From IMG/VR virus record IMGVR_UViG_3300028392_000069, positions 1 to 60,247 of that record: 60,247 nucleotides of DNA; one strand, given 5' to 3'. The notes beneath the pieces are model-generated. The model had not been told where the DNA came from. It saw nothing but the letters and a program-made list of their open reading frames with translations, and searched no databases. Of the stretch, positions 46,377 to 55,898 are shown in pieces. The DNA comes from a virus. The first letter of the stretch is position 1. Every line of letters starts with the position of its first letter. Both the position numbers and the translations under genes were made by a program.

Positions 46377-49217
46377 ATGCCCACTTTTGACCTATTGGAC
46401 GCTGTACTTCCCGCTGAGGGTAGGTACTGTGTACTAGGGTTAGGGCGATATTCGGATCAAAAGTTTTATGATACAAGAGCAGAGGTAGACGAACAGGCAA
46501 AGACGCTTGTAGGTGGAAAGTTTGATGTGTATTTTGGGTGCGCCAAGTTCGGCCCGCTTAACAACCGTACACACAAAAATGCCACGTACTTTCGCGCACT
46601 GTGGATGGATATTGATTGCGGCCCCACAAAGGCTGCACCTGATGATAAGGGCGTCATCAAAGGTTATATTGACCAAGCCACAGGTCTTACCGAATTCAAA
46701 AAGTTTTGTTCTAGAGTAGGATTACCACGCCCAATTTTGGTTAGTTCAGGTTACGGCATCCACGCATATTGGCTGCTAGAAGAAACCATTGACCGACTAA
46801 GTTGGGAGCCCATTGCTAACCGCCTTCGTGAGTTGTGCGTTGAGCAGGGGTTGATTGTTGACCCTTCTGTATTTGAAGCATCCCGAGTACTGCGCATACC
46901 CGGTACATTTAACTTTAAACAGGATGAACCTATAGAGGTAACTGTACTTAATGAAGTAAGCGAGCGTATATCCTATGCCCAATTACGCGACATTCTCGGA
47001 GCACCGGAACCACAGCCGGTAGAAGAGAAGCCTGACTTTATACCCCGCAGCATGAGTCCTTTGATGGAGTCCGTGCTACAGAATAAGATCAAGCGATTTA
47101 AAACAATAATGATGAAGTCCGCAGCAGGGGAAGGTTGTAACCAACTTCTTTATTGCTACGAGAACCAAGCCACACTCGACTACAACTTATGGCGCTCTGC
47201 GCTTTCCATAGCAACCTTTTGCGTGGATAGAGACTCTGCGGTACACAAAATGTCTGCGGAGCATCCTGACTATGACAGGTACAAAACTGAACATAAAGTA
47301 GATGACATACAACGTACTGGAGGCCCACACCATTGCGCTACGTTTGAGAAGCAGAACCCCGGTGGGTGCGATGGATGTAAGCACAAGGGGAACATAAAGT
47401 CCCCCATCGTATTGGGCGTTGAGATTGAAGAAGCCGATGACGGTGAGCTTGAGGTTGAAACCGACGGTGAAGTGGAAGTTGTACAAGTACCTGAGTATCC
47501 GTTTCCATTTTTCCGTGGCAAGAATGGCGGGGTCTACTGTAGACCCGCTGAAGGTGAAGAGGCAGACCCGGCTTTGGTGTATGAGCACGACTTGTACATC
47601 ATTAAGAGGCTGACTGACCCTGACATCGGTGAGACCCTGTTGTTTAGATTGCACCTACCGCGAGATGGCATGAAGGAATTCTCTATCCCGTTAGGTGTGA
47701 TTTCATCAAAGGAAAAACTTCGTGAAGCATTAGCAAGTAGAGGCGTAGGCTTGTTTACCAAACAGGTTGACCTCATGTGTACTTACATAATGACTTCGGT
47801 AAAAAACTTACAAGTAGTAAAGAAAGCAGAAATTATGAGAACTCAATTTGGTTGGGCCGACAACGATAGCAAGTTCATTCTCGGCGAACGAGAGATTACA
47901 AAGGATGGGGTGTTCTATAGCCCGCCTTCGCACATAACTAGGACGGTTGCTGAGAACCTCAACGAGCATGGCAGCTTTGAGCTATGGAAGCAGGTGTTTA
48001 ACATGTACGCCAAGCCGGGGCTTGAACCTCACGCATTTGCAGCCCTCACCGCATTCGGCTCCCCCTTGTTGAAATTTACCGGCATGTCGGGGGCAATCAT
48101 CAATGTCATCCACAGTAGCTCAGGCTCAGGCAAATCGACAGCACTCTTTATGTGCAACAGCGTGTGGGGGCACCCTACAAAGCTTGCTTCTATTTGGAAA
48201 GACACATTTAACGCAAAGATGCACCGACTTGGTGTAATGAACAACCTGCCCAATACCATTGACGAGATTACCAATACGAGTCCGATGGAGTTCTCTGACT
48301 TGTCTTATAGCATTTCGCAGGGGCGGGGTAAGAACAAAATGAAGGGCTCGGTTAATGAAGAGCGAATCAATCACACAAGTTGGCAAGGTATAACCCTATC
48401 TTCTTCTAACGCTAGTTTTTACCAAAAGCTTGGGGCAGCTAAGGACTCACCAGATGGTGAATCAATGCGGTTGCTAGAGTATGAGATTAAGCCCACAGAC
48501 ATCATAAATGTTGCCGAGGGTAAGCACATGTTTGACCATCAATTGCGGGAGAACTATGGACACGCAGGGGAAATCTATGCTCAGTGGTTGGTAAACAACC
48601 TTGAAGATGCCAAAGACTTAGTGCGCCAAATACAGGCAAAGCTGGATAAAGAAGTGCAGTTCACCGCACGGGAAAGGTTTTGGTCAGCCGTTGCAGCCTG
48701 CAACATAGCAGGTGGCTTAATTGCTAGAAGTTTGAAGCTGCACGATTATGATATGGGGAAGGTATATAGCTGGCTTAAAGGTATGCTTGGTGAGATGCGG
48801 GAGGACATTCGACCCCCATCTATTAACCCAGTCGCTTCTCTGGGTGACTACATCAACTCCCACATGAACAACGCATTGGTGGTCAATGGTGAGAACGATG
48901 CTAGAAACAACATGCTGCCTATGCCAACTCTGGAGCCCAAAGGCCCACTCTACATACGATACGAACCCGATACAAAGCAGCTATGGGTGACTGCCAAAGC
49001 GTTTAAAGACTTTTGTGTTGACCGTCAAATCAACTACAAGGAACTACTGAAGCAGTTGAAGGATGCCGGTATGTTTAAAGACGCTGTTAATAAGCGCATG
49101 GCTAAAGGGATGAAGGTTGTTTCCCCTGCGGTTCGTGCGCTGTTGTTCGATGCTTCGCAGTCTGACTTTATACAGATAGAGGCTAGTGGAAATGAAGATA
49201 GAGACAGTAAGCTATAA
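46377..49217 (+). CDS. Primase-helicase (RepB-primase-like plus DUF927-type)
   Basis: 946 residues from the ATG after AAAAGAAA; an ATG 16 codons earlier would overlap a hairpin. N-terminal primase-like part has ALWMDIDCG and LVSSGYGIHAYWLLEE (AEP/RepB-type). The central/C-terminal helicase has Walker A SSSGSGKST (about 582-590) and PNTIDEITN as Walker B-type, in a DUF927 arrangement. A Cys/His cluster (HHCATFEKQNPGGCDGCKHK) lies between. Provides priming and unwinding for the phage fork. Confidence 0.88.
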   Translation: MPTFDLLDAVLPAEGRYCVLGLGRYSDQKFYDTRAEVDEQAKTLVGGKFDVYFGCAKFGPLNNRTHKNATYFRALWMDIDCGPTKAAPDDKGVIKGYIDQATGLTEFKKFCSRVGLPRPILVSSGYGIHAYWLLEETIDRLSWEPIANRLRELCVEQGLIVDPSVFEASRVLRIPGTFNFKQDEPIEVTVLNEVSERISYAQLRDILGAPEPQPVEEKPDFIPRSMSPLMESVLQNKIKRFKTIMMKSAAGEGCNQLLYCYENQATLDYNLWRSALSIATFCVDRDSAVHKMSAEHPDYDRYKTEHKVDDIQRTGGPHHCATFEKQNPGGCDGCKHKGNIKSPIVLGVEIEEADDGELEVETDGEVEVVQVPEYPFPFFRGKNGGVYCRPAEGEEADPALVYEHDLYIIKRLTDPDIGETLLFRLHLPRDGMKEFSIPLGVISSKEKLREALASRGVGLFTKQVDLMCTYIMTSVKNLQVVKKAEIMRTQFGWADNDSKFILGEREITKDGVFYSPPSHITRTVAENLNEHGSFELWKQVFNMYAKPGLEPHAFAALTAFGSPLLKFTGMSGAIINVIHSSSGSGKSTALFMCNSVWGHPTKLASIWKDTFNAKMHRLGVMNNLPNTIDEITNTSPMEFSDLSYSISQGRGKNKMKGSVNEERINHTSWQGITLSSSNASFYQKLGAAKDSPDGESMRLLEYEIKPTDIINVAEGKHMFDHQLRENYGHAGEIYAQWLVNNLEDAKDLVRQIQAKLDKEVQFTARERFWSAVAACNIAGGLIARSLKLHDYDMGKVYSWLKGMLGEMREDIRPPSINPVASLGDYINSHMNNALVVNGENDARNNMLPMPTLEPKGPLYIRYEPDTKQLWVTAKAFKDFCVDRQINYKELLKQLKDAGMFKDAVNKRMAKGMKVVSPAVRALLFDASQSDFIQIEASGNEDRDSKL

Positions 49218-49386
49218 CGTCAATTGGGCTAAGTTCCGCAAGGGGTATTCCTTTTTTGTACCCTGCATTGACCATGTGGAAGCAAGAGCAGAACTTGGCC
49301 GAGTAGCTCGCCGACTCAAACTAAAAATCATAACAAAGTTGATAGTTGAGGATGGCATAAAAGGTTTGCGAGTGTGGAGACTATGA
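49192..49386 (+). CDS. Small basic protein
   Basis: 64 residues. VNWAKFRKGYSFFVPCIDHV, then ELGRVARRLKLKIITKLIVE. The ATG overlaps the primase 3' end by 26 nt. Basic, possibly nucleic-acid-binding; last gene of the plus-strand arm. Unknown function. Confidence 0.65.
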   Translation: MKIETVSYNVNWAKFRKGYSFFVPCIDHVEARAELGRVARRLKLKIITKLIVEDGIKGLRVWRL

Positions 49387-49440
49387 GCTAAACTAAACTG
49401 TTGGTAAGCAGTTGCCGACTGTCATGTGTTCTCCTTTTAC

Positions 49441-49466
49441 TCCCGGCTTACCACCGGGGGTTTTTT
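49441..49466 (+). terminator. Terminator at arm convergence
   Basis: CCCGG-CTTACCA-CCGGG then gg and TTTTTT. Ends plus-strand transcription exactly where the minus-strand arm ends. Lacks a T-run in the minus direction. Confidence 0.85.
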
Positions 49467-52400
49467 CATTCCTTCGCCGCTTCGCGTTCCAGTTTTCCAA
49501 TCGGCACATCAAGCAGATCAGCCAAAGCAGGATAGAACTTTTCTTCAATTGGAAACCCACGGTAAGATTTAAGCCGCTGTTCTAAACGCTTTTGCAGCAT
49601 ATTGGGTAGGTCGTCTGTATTGACTCCGTTTGCAGGATTGCGGTAGTTAAATTTAAGCACGTTTCCAATAGCATCATCTACTGCTTTGTCGCTACCCAAT
49701 TCGGCCTCTCTATCTAACCGTTTAATCAACTCCCCTTTTTCCTGTATGACCTTAGCTTTAAGCGCATTAGCTTTAAATAGAGCTTCTTGCTGGGAAGCAA
49801 GCCCCGTAGTGCGTGCGCCGAGTCCTTGTGCGATCAATTGCGCTTTAGTAAATTCTTCAGGTTCTTTAATCACTGCTCCTGTACTGGTACGAACACCTTC
49901 TTGGCTATACCTATATGCAGTTACTGGAGCGCGTAACACAGCGGGTAAAAGTTTCTCTATACCCTGTAATGTTTTACCCTGCTTGAACGAATCTATTGCC
50001 GACGGTATTTGATTAAGCATCAAACTAGCAAATGGGCCAGCCATAGATAGCGCGTATTGCTGCGCAGTGGCTACCTCGGTAGCTTGTTCTTTTTGGTCTG
50101 GGAACCACATGTTGTTCATAGACAAGCTGTTAGACATGTTGTACCCAGTAAGCGTATCTAACACACCAGCATCCAGTAATTCCGAAATCTTATAGCCCCC
50201 AATCTGGGCCTCACCAAACATACGAGGTATAACTACATTGCGGAAATATGTTTCTAGATCGCGTTCTTCTAATGGGTCATCGTCATCTTCATCCCGCATT
50301 TGGTTGATAATTCCCTGTACAGCGCCCATAGCAGCACTGATACCCGGTATGCCAACGTAACCAGCTATTAATCCAGACATAGCTAAAGAACCAAAGAACT
50401 GTATAGCCGCTTCTTTTTTAGCCGCGCTATCCATACCAGCCATCATGCGGTAAGCATTACGTGTAAAGTAAGTGGTTACAAAGGTTGGGTATGATTTAAA
50501 TTGCAACAGGGTACGACCAAGCGGGCCACGCATAATTCGACCACGATTGCTTTCTTTGAAGTTGCCGAGCGAGTCGTGGGTATCTTTGACTGCTTGCTCT
50601 ACTGCGTCATCAAAAGACATACCCTCTTTGCGACTTAAACGGAAGGAAGTCATAAACATAACTTCGCGGTTCAAGCGCTCTACGTGATGAAATAGTGCGC
50701 CCATCATGTTAGTTGCAGTCCTCCACGCACCGGAATACTTTGCAGTTGGAGTACTACGGCGGTCCATTAGGTCATAAGTCATTGTGACTTCGCTAATACC
50801 CCTATCTATCATGGCTTCACCAGCCCGCTGCTCTTCTGGATTAAGCTTAACTCTACTAGAATTTAAGAGCGTCGGCATAGAGAACTTGCCATCTTTATCT
50901 CTGACGCCGACATCGTTATATACCGTCATCATTTTGCCCATTTCGAGAAACACACTGGGGGCGCTATGACGAGACAACAGCACGGGCAGTCCCATGACCG
51001 GTAAAGAAGCTGCCTGTACAACTGCGGTTTTTACCGAAGTCATAAAGTATAGAAACGCCGACTTGTTTGCAAAGTTTGCTACACCACGGGCCATAGAATC
51101 TATTGGGGGTGGAGCGATATCTAGCTCGACACGTTTTCCAAGTTCATCTACTAGCATTACTAGCTTATCTTTTTCTGGGTTGCCTTTAAGCCCTTCTTTA
51201 GCAGAATCTATTGCAAGCAACAGCGGCTGGCTGTACTTCAACCGAGCAAGCTGGCTTGCCATGTTTGTGGACGAGGTGATAAAGTTGCGCAGAGCATCCC
51301 CTGAAAAACCAGCCGTACCTTTGCGGTGAATAAACTGCCGACGGAAACTCTGCTCAGGCATTGTCTGCAAGTACAACTGATAGATTTGGTCCTTCAGTTT
51401 TTCTGCTTCTACGTTCTCTAGGCTATTCCCAATTAACTCAAAAATTTCTTTGAGTAGCGGGGCCGAGTTGTTATCAATGCTTTTGTTGCGCAGTGCGGTT
51501 AAGTCATTACCGGTTTCGATATCTTCGTCACCTTTCATCTGGTCTAAAGTGCGAGCGTCGCCCTCTGCGTTTAATTGACGCACCTGCTTACGCATAAAGA
51601 GTTCTCTATCGACCACGCTTTCAAACATGTAGAACTCTTTTTTCTTGCCAGAACCTATGCGCAACCAGTAATCGCCATAGCGCATCAGTGGGAAATACGG
51701 AGCAAGCTTTTTACCTGCCTCGTACATCTTCTTGATCTCTACCATCAACTGCCCTTTAGGTGTATCAGGATTGTTTGGGTCACCGGGAATCTTTAGGTTA
51801 TTAATGCGCTCGTTTAATAAAGTGCGATATAAATCATAGTTAGATTTATAAAAATCACGCACTTCTGCGTACACTTCCTTAGCGGTATCGCTAAGGCCAT
51901 TCCACATCTTGTTAAGTACGGGGTCTTTTGTATTGTTAGACGGGTCTATGCCTTTATCCGTGCTGTAGTGCATTACAGCAGACAAATCAATTAGCTCGTT
52001 TCGCTTACCTTTGATGTACTTACCGTACATACCCGAATTTATTTCAAGCCATTTTTCTACAACATTAGCGGCACCGCTTAACATTTTGGAGCGCATGGAA
52101 TCCATGTCATCCATAAGACGAGTAGCCCTATCCATGTTAGTTATGCCAAGATTTTTGCCCCACTCTGCTAGTACATTAGTTTGTATAGCAGGTAACAGGG
52201 CTTGTAGTTTTTTAACATTGAGCCCACTCCAAATAGCTTTGAGTGTGTCTAAGAAAACTCTAGGGTCACGCATCCCAATGAGAGAGTCAATACCATCTAT
52301 AGTTTCCTGCGCATCTTTGCTTTTTTGTATTTTGCGCTGAATAGCGGTAATTTTTTTGGAGGCTTTCTTAGCTTCCAAAGCGACTTCTTCTTTACCCTTA

Positions 52401-55400
52401 GCTGCTTCACTAGCTAGCTTGCGCTCCGACTTAGCAACCATCTGCATGTCAGGGGTCAGCCTAGAAGATAGCACTTTGTCAGTAACTGCAATCAGATCAG
52501 ACAACGCATTGAACTTGTCAGGTGTCATGCCGAGTAGTTCGCGCATTGTGTTTACAAACTTGTTGTAAAGCGAGGACAACGGCTGAATCAGTTTTTCCCC
52601 TACGAACTCACCTTTTTCCTTCATCCCTTCAGCACCCATCAGGAATTTTTGGAAAGCAGGGTCAGTCATACCGTAGGATATGAACTCATGCGGGTTAGAG
52701 AATGCCTCCGACTTATTTTTTAAGTCAACTATACCTTCTGGTAATTTGCCTTCGCTTTCTAGTCGGTTGTACTCTGCTTCCGCATTTTTCATTACCTTGA
52801 CCAGATCGGTATACGCACGGGTCAGTTTTGCATCGCCAGAAAAGCCCCTGTCAAAAGCTAATTTAGCAAGAGAGAGTTTTTGCTGTAACGCTGCATGAAG
52901 CACTTCATGCGCAACAACCGTGGGGTTTATGCCTTGGTACTCACCGCCACTTGAACCGCGCACATAGATAGTTTTTTCACCAGTAGCTCTGTTCTCTATG
53001 TAAACACCACGAGAACGGTTTTCATCTTCGCCCCAAGCTTCTTTGTGCCGCTCCAGTTGCTCAGGTAACGGCTCGCTTTCTTCTACCACTATAAACTTGG
53101 TATTCATTACAAAGGGCAGCAAACGTTTAGCCAAGAAAGCTTGGAATGGGGTACCGGTATCTATGATGCGTTTAAGAGCTTGGCTAGCATTGGTATCCTT
53201 TTTAAACCCTTCGTTTGGCGCTTCAGCTTCTACATTACCAGCATTGCTTTTAGAGGCGCGTTCTTGCGCTTTGACTTTACGGCCCTTGATAATGTCATCA
53301 AGCTCTTTTTTAGAGATGCGGGAAGTATCGTTAAGTACTTCTTTGATGCGTTTGCCTAACTCAGTACCACGATGTTTAGCCTCAAGATCAAGCAGATCAT
53401 TGATAGCATCACGTTTGTCACCTTGCTTTTCACGCGACTGATTGATTACGTCGGCTTCACTTTCAACATCTTCGGGCTTGATGTCTTCGTTAGCTTTGTC
53501 AAGTTTGCCTAAGACTTTGGGTAGAGTGCGCTCACCCTTCATGTACTCACGTCTAGCGGTCTTACGCTCGTCAGCTTTCTGTGCCTTTTCTTCTTCCGTA
53601 AGTTCAGCCTTTGGCCGACCACGTTTGCTTACTCCGGCTGCTGGTGCTTTTTGTTCTTGCGCTTTTGCTTCGACGGTTTCAACGGTTTTAATGCCACTTG
53701 GTTTTCCTTTGGTTTCTGTATTTCGGGTTGCGTCAAGCGCGTTTATTGCATCAGTTTCTTCTTGAGTTCTTTCCACTTTTGCACGGGGAGGCGGCGGTGG
53801 AGGTGGTGGGACTATTGCAGGGGCTGGCTTTCCTTTTCCTTCAGCAAGCTCTCCAACATCCTGCTCAGTAGAAACCACTCCATCTCGTTTAGGTGCTCCA
53901 AGTCCTTCGGTGGTGGCAGCATCGGGTAGGGGTTGTACAGCACTTTCATCGCCGACTCCAGTTGTATCTGGGACAGGTCTTGCAACATTTGTCGCTCCTT
54001 GTTGGTCTGCTTGTTTTGCATCTAGGGCTTCCTGCACAGCTTGTTCAACTGCTTTGTTGTGGGCTGTCTGTGGGTTTTCCCCAGCAGAAACCATGTCGAT
54101 TCTAAGTTGCTCAACACGTTGAGGGTCAGCTTGTTCTTCAAATGCCACCCGTGCAAGGCGTTCGGCATCATCAGTCATGTAACCTTTTTTGCGGAAGTCC
54201 GCTACAAGCGCCGCAAAGTTAGCATCAACCGTAGGTATTAGCGCAGTAGTAGTTAACGCTTCGTCGGTAAGCTTAGGTTCTACTCTTCCTTCTGTTGGCG
54301 CAGCTTCGGCTGGCGGTTGTACTTCTTCAAGGTTAGGCTCTACTCTCCCCGGTACTGGGGCAATTTGGGCTTCCGGTGTAAGTACAGGTTCAGCACCTTT
54401 AGAGGCAGGTAATTTTTTCCGTGTGAGTTTTGGTTCTACTCTTTGCACGGGAGCAGGAGCGGCAGGAGCAGCAGGAGCAGCAGGAGCAGCAGGAGCGGCA
54501 GGAGCGGCAGGAGCGGCAGGAGCGGCAGGTTCTTCTGAAAGCTTAATTATTTTGCTAGGGTCAGCTATAGGTTTGGTCAAATCAAGTATTTTGCCCGCTG
54601 CTTTCCCTGCTCCACGGAGTCCAACACCCATCATCCCTGCTTGGATGGCAGTATCACGCAACCCATCTATGAACTCTTCCATTGTAAGGTTTGGATTCAA
54701 ACCAATACCGGGGAGCAAATCAACACCTGCTTGTCCTGAATATTGAACCAGTGAAACAGGGACTTCCCTTACACCCGCTTGCAATAATTGATTGCCCGCA
54801 AGTTTTTTAAGTTCGATAGATGCGTTTTGATCTAAAAGTGTTTTTATAGAGTTACCAACTTTGTCAAGCCCAATAAGTTTGTTGCTTACTAACGCAAACG
54901 CGCCAGAGGGGACGGCATTTCCAAATGCTTCAAGCGGTGTTTTACCTTGCTCTCTTGCTTTTGAATACTGTTGGGAACCAATCATTACCCCAAACAAAGG
55001 AGCAGCAGCTTCGGGGCCAAATGCGGAAAGAGCTAATATTTGTGCTGCACCGGACGCAGCCGATTCGCCTTGGCTAGTTAAGTAGTTAGTTAGCGTAGGT
55101 ACAACACTCTTAGGCCCAAAACCTTCAACACCACCAGTCCTAGCTGGCCCCATTGCTGCTTCGCGCTCTTCTGCATTTAATCCCGCGCCCCGGCCAATTT
55201 CTTGAAAAGTTTCGTTTCCTGTTACATCCCCCGCAAGACGATAAAGCCCTGCTATACCTTTTTCACCACCTACTAAAGCTTTCGCCGTAACACGAGCAGG
55301 AAAGCTAGCGCCCTGCATTTTTTCACCAGAAATTGTGGCAGCAGAAGGGACGACCCTAATGCCTTGAGTCATGTTTGGGGCAGTTTGGATTTTGTTTTGT

Positions 55401-55897
55401 TGCTCAGCATACTTACGGTTAGACAGGCGGTTTAGTTCCTCTTCGTTGTACGGAGCCTCGGGCATTTTTTTGCCCTCTAACACTGACTTACCTACATCCC
55501 CAACATTTATAGGAACCCCAGTCGCCCAATCCCGTACGGTGTTCATTACATTACCGACGCTATCCAGCATAGATGGAGATGCCGGTTTTGGCACGGGCGC
55601 TGGGGGTGCAGCTTGGGGCGCTGGGGGTGCAGCTTGGGGCGCTGGGGGTGCAGCTTGGGCTACAGGGGTTTCCGATACAACTTCCCAGCTAGCAGCGTTG
55701 TATGCACGCAGTACATCTTTGGCGGTAGCATCTCCCGCGTTAGCGCTAGCTTGTAACTGCTGTAGTTTTTGAGGGGGTAAAGTTGTCCCTGTCCACCGAG
55801 TTTGTGCAGCAGGGGTTTCAGAAACAACTTCCCAGCCAGTGTTTACGGCTGCACTAGCTGGGGTTTCGGAAACAACTTCCCAATCAGTTTGCGCCAT
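49466..55897 (-). CDS. Giant virion/ejection protein with peptidase-like motif
   Basis: 2143 residues, the last gene of the late arm. N-terminus: three WEVVSETPA repeats, then Ala-Pro runs (APPAPQA, APAAPAAP). Middle: HEVLHA (about 996-1001) is an HExxH metallopeptidase-like site in PTVVAHEVLHAALQQ. Later GRTLLQFKSYPTFVTTYFTR (about 1795-1815) resembles the 'large polyvalent protein' (LPD38-type) segments in phage ejected proteins. Long helices elsewhere. Probably injected with DNA. Catalysis unproven. Confidence 0.8.
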   Translation of the reverse strand: MAQTDWEVVSETPASAAVNTGWEVVSETPAAQTRWTGTTLPPQKLQQLQASANAGDATAKDVLRAYNAASWEVVSETPVAQAAPPAPQAAPPAPQAAPPAPVPKPASPSMLDSVGNVMNTVRDWATGVPINVGDVGKSVLEGKKMPEAPYNEEELNRLSNRKYAEQQNKIQTAPNMTQGIRVVPSAATISGEKMQGASFPARVTAKALVGGEKGIAGLYRLAGDVTGNETFQEIGRGAGLNAEEREAAMGPARTGGVEGFGPKSVVPTLTNYLTSQGESAASGAAQILALSAFGPEAAAPLFGVMIGSQQYSKAREQGKTPLEAFGNAVPSGAFALVSNKLIGLDKVGNSIKTLLDQNASIELKKLAGNQLLQAGVREVPVSLVQYSGQAGVDLLPGIGLNPNLTMEEFIDGLRDTAIQAGMMGVGLRGAGKAAGKILDLTKPIADPSKIIKLSEEPAAPAAPAAPAAPAAPAAPAAPAAPAPVQRVEPKLTRKKLPASKGAEPVLTPEAQIAPVPGRVEPNLEEVQPPAEAAPTEGRVEPKLTDEALTTTALIPTVDANFAALVADFRKKGYMTDDAERLARVAFEEQADPQRVEQLRIDMVSAGENPQTAHNKAVEQAVQEALDAKQADQQGATNVARPVPDTTGVGDESAVQPLPDAATTEGLGAPKRDGVVSTEQDVGELAEGKGKPAPAIVPPPPPPPPRAKVERTQEETDAINALDATRNTETKGKPSGIKTVETVEAKAQEQKAPAAGVSKRGRPKAELTEEEKAQKADERKTARREYMKGERTLPKVLGKLDKANEDIKPEDVESEADVINQSREKQGDKRDAINDLLDLEAKHRGTELGKRIKEVLNDTSRISKKELDDIIKGRKVKAQERASKSNAGNVEAEAPNEGFKKDTNASQALKRIIDTGTPFQAFLAKRLLPFVMNTKFIVVEESEPLPEQLERHKEAWGEDENRSRGVYIENRATGEKTIYVRGSSGGEYQGINPTVVAHEVLHAALQQKLSLAKLAFDRGFSGDAKLTRAYTDLVKVMKNAEAEYNRLESEGKLPEGIVDLKNKSEAFSNPHEFISYGMTDPAFQKFLMGAEGMKEKGEFVGEKLIQPLSSLYNKFVNTMRELLGMTPDKFNALSDLIAVTDKVLSSRLTPDMQMVAKSERKLASEAAKGKEEVALEAKKASKKITAIQRKIQKSKDAQETIDGIDSLIGMRDPRVFLDTLKAIWSGLNVKKLQALLPAIQTNVLAEWGKNLGITNMDRATRLMDDMDSMRSKMLSGAANVVEKWLEINSGMYGKYIKGKRNELIDLSAVMHYSTDKGIDPSNNTKDPVLNKMWNGLSDTAKEVYAEVRDFYKSNYDLYRTLLNERINNLKIPGDPNNPDTPKGQLMVEIKKMYEAGKKLAPYFPLMRYGDYWLRIGSGKKKEFYMFESVVDRELFMRKQVRQLNAEGDARTLDQMKGDEDIETGNDLTALRNKSIDNNSAPLLKEIFELIGNSLENVEAEKLKDQIYQLYLQTMPEQSFRRQFIHRKGTAGFSGDALRNFITSSTNMASQLARLKYSQPLLLAIDSAKEGLKGNPEKDKLVMLVDELGKRVELDIAPPPIDSMARGVANFANKSAFLYFMTSVKTAVVQAASLPVMGLPVLLSRHSAPSVFLEMGKMMTVYNDVGVRDKDGKFSMPTLLNSSRVKLNPEEQRAGEAMIDRGISEVTMTYDLMDRRSTPTAKYSGAWRTATNMMGALFHHVERLNREVMFMTSFRLSRKEGMSFDDAVEQAVKDTHDSLGNFKESNRGRIMRGPLGRTLLQFKSYPTFVTTYFTRNAYRMMAGMDSAAKKEAAIQFFGSLAMSGLIAGYVGIPGISAAMGAVQGIINQMRDEDDDDPLEERDLETYFRNVVIPRMFGEAQIGGYKISELLDAGVLDTLTGYNMSNSLSMNNMWFPDQKEQATEVATAQQYALSMAGPFASLMLNQIPSAIDSFKQGKTLQGIEKLLPAVLRAPVTAYRYSQEGVRTSTGAVIKEPEEFTKAQLIAQGLGARTTGLASQQEALFKANALKAKVIQEKGELIKRLDREAELGSDKAVDDAIGNVLKFNYRNPANGVNTDDLPNMLQKRLEQRLKSYRGFPIEEKFYPALADLLDVPIGKLEREAAKE

Positions 55898-55898
55898 A

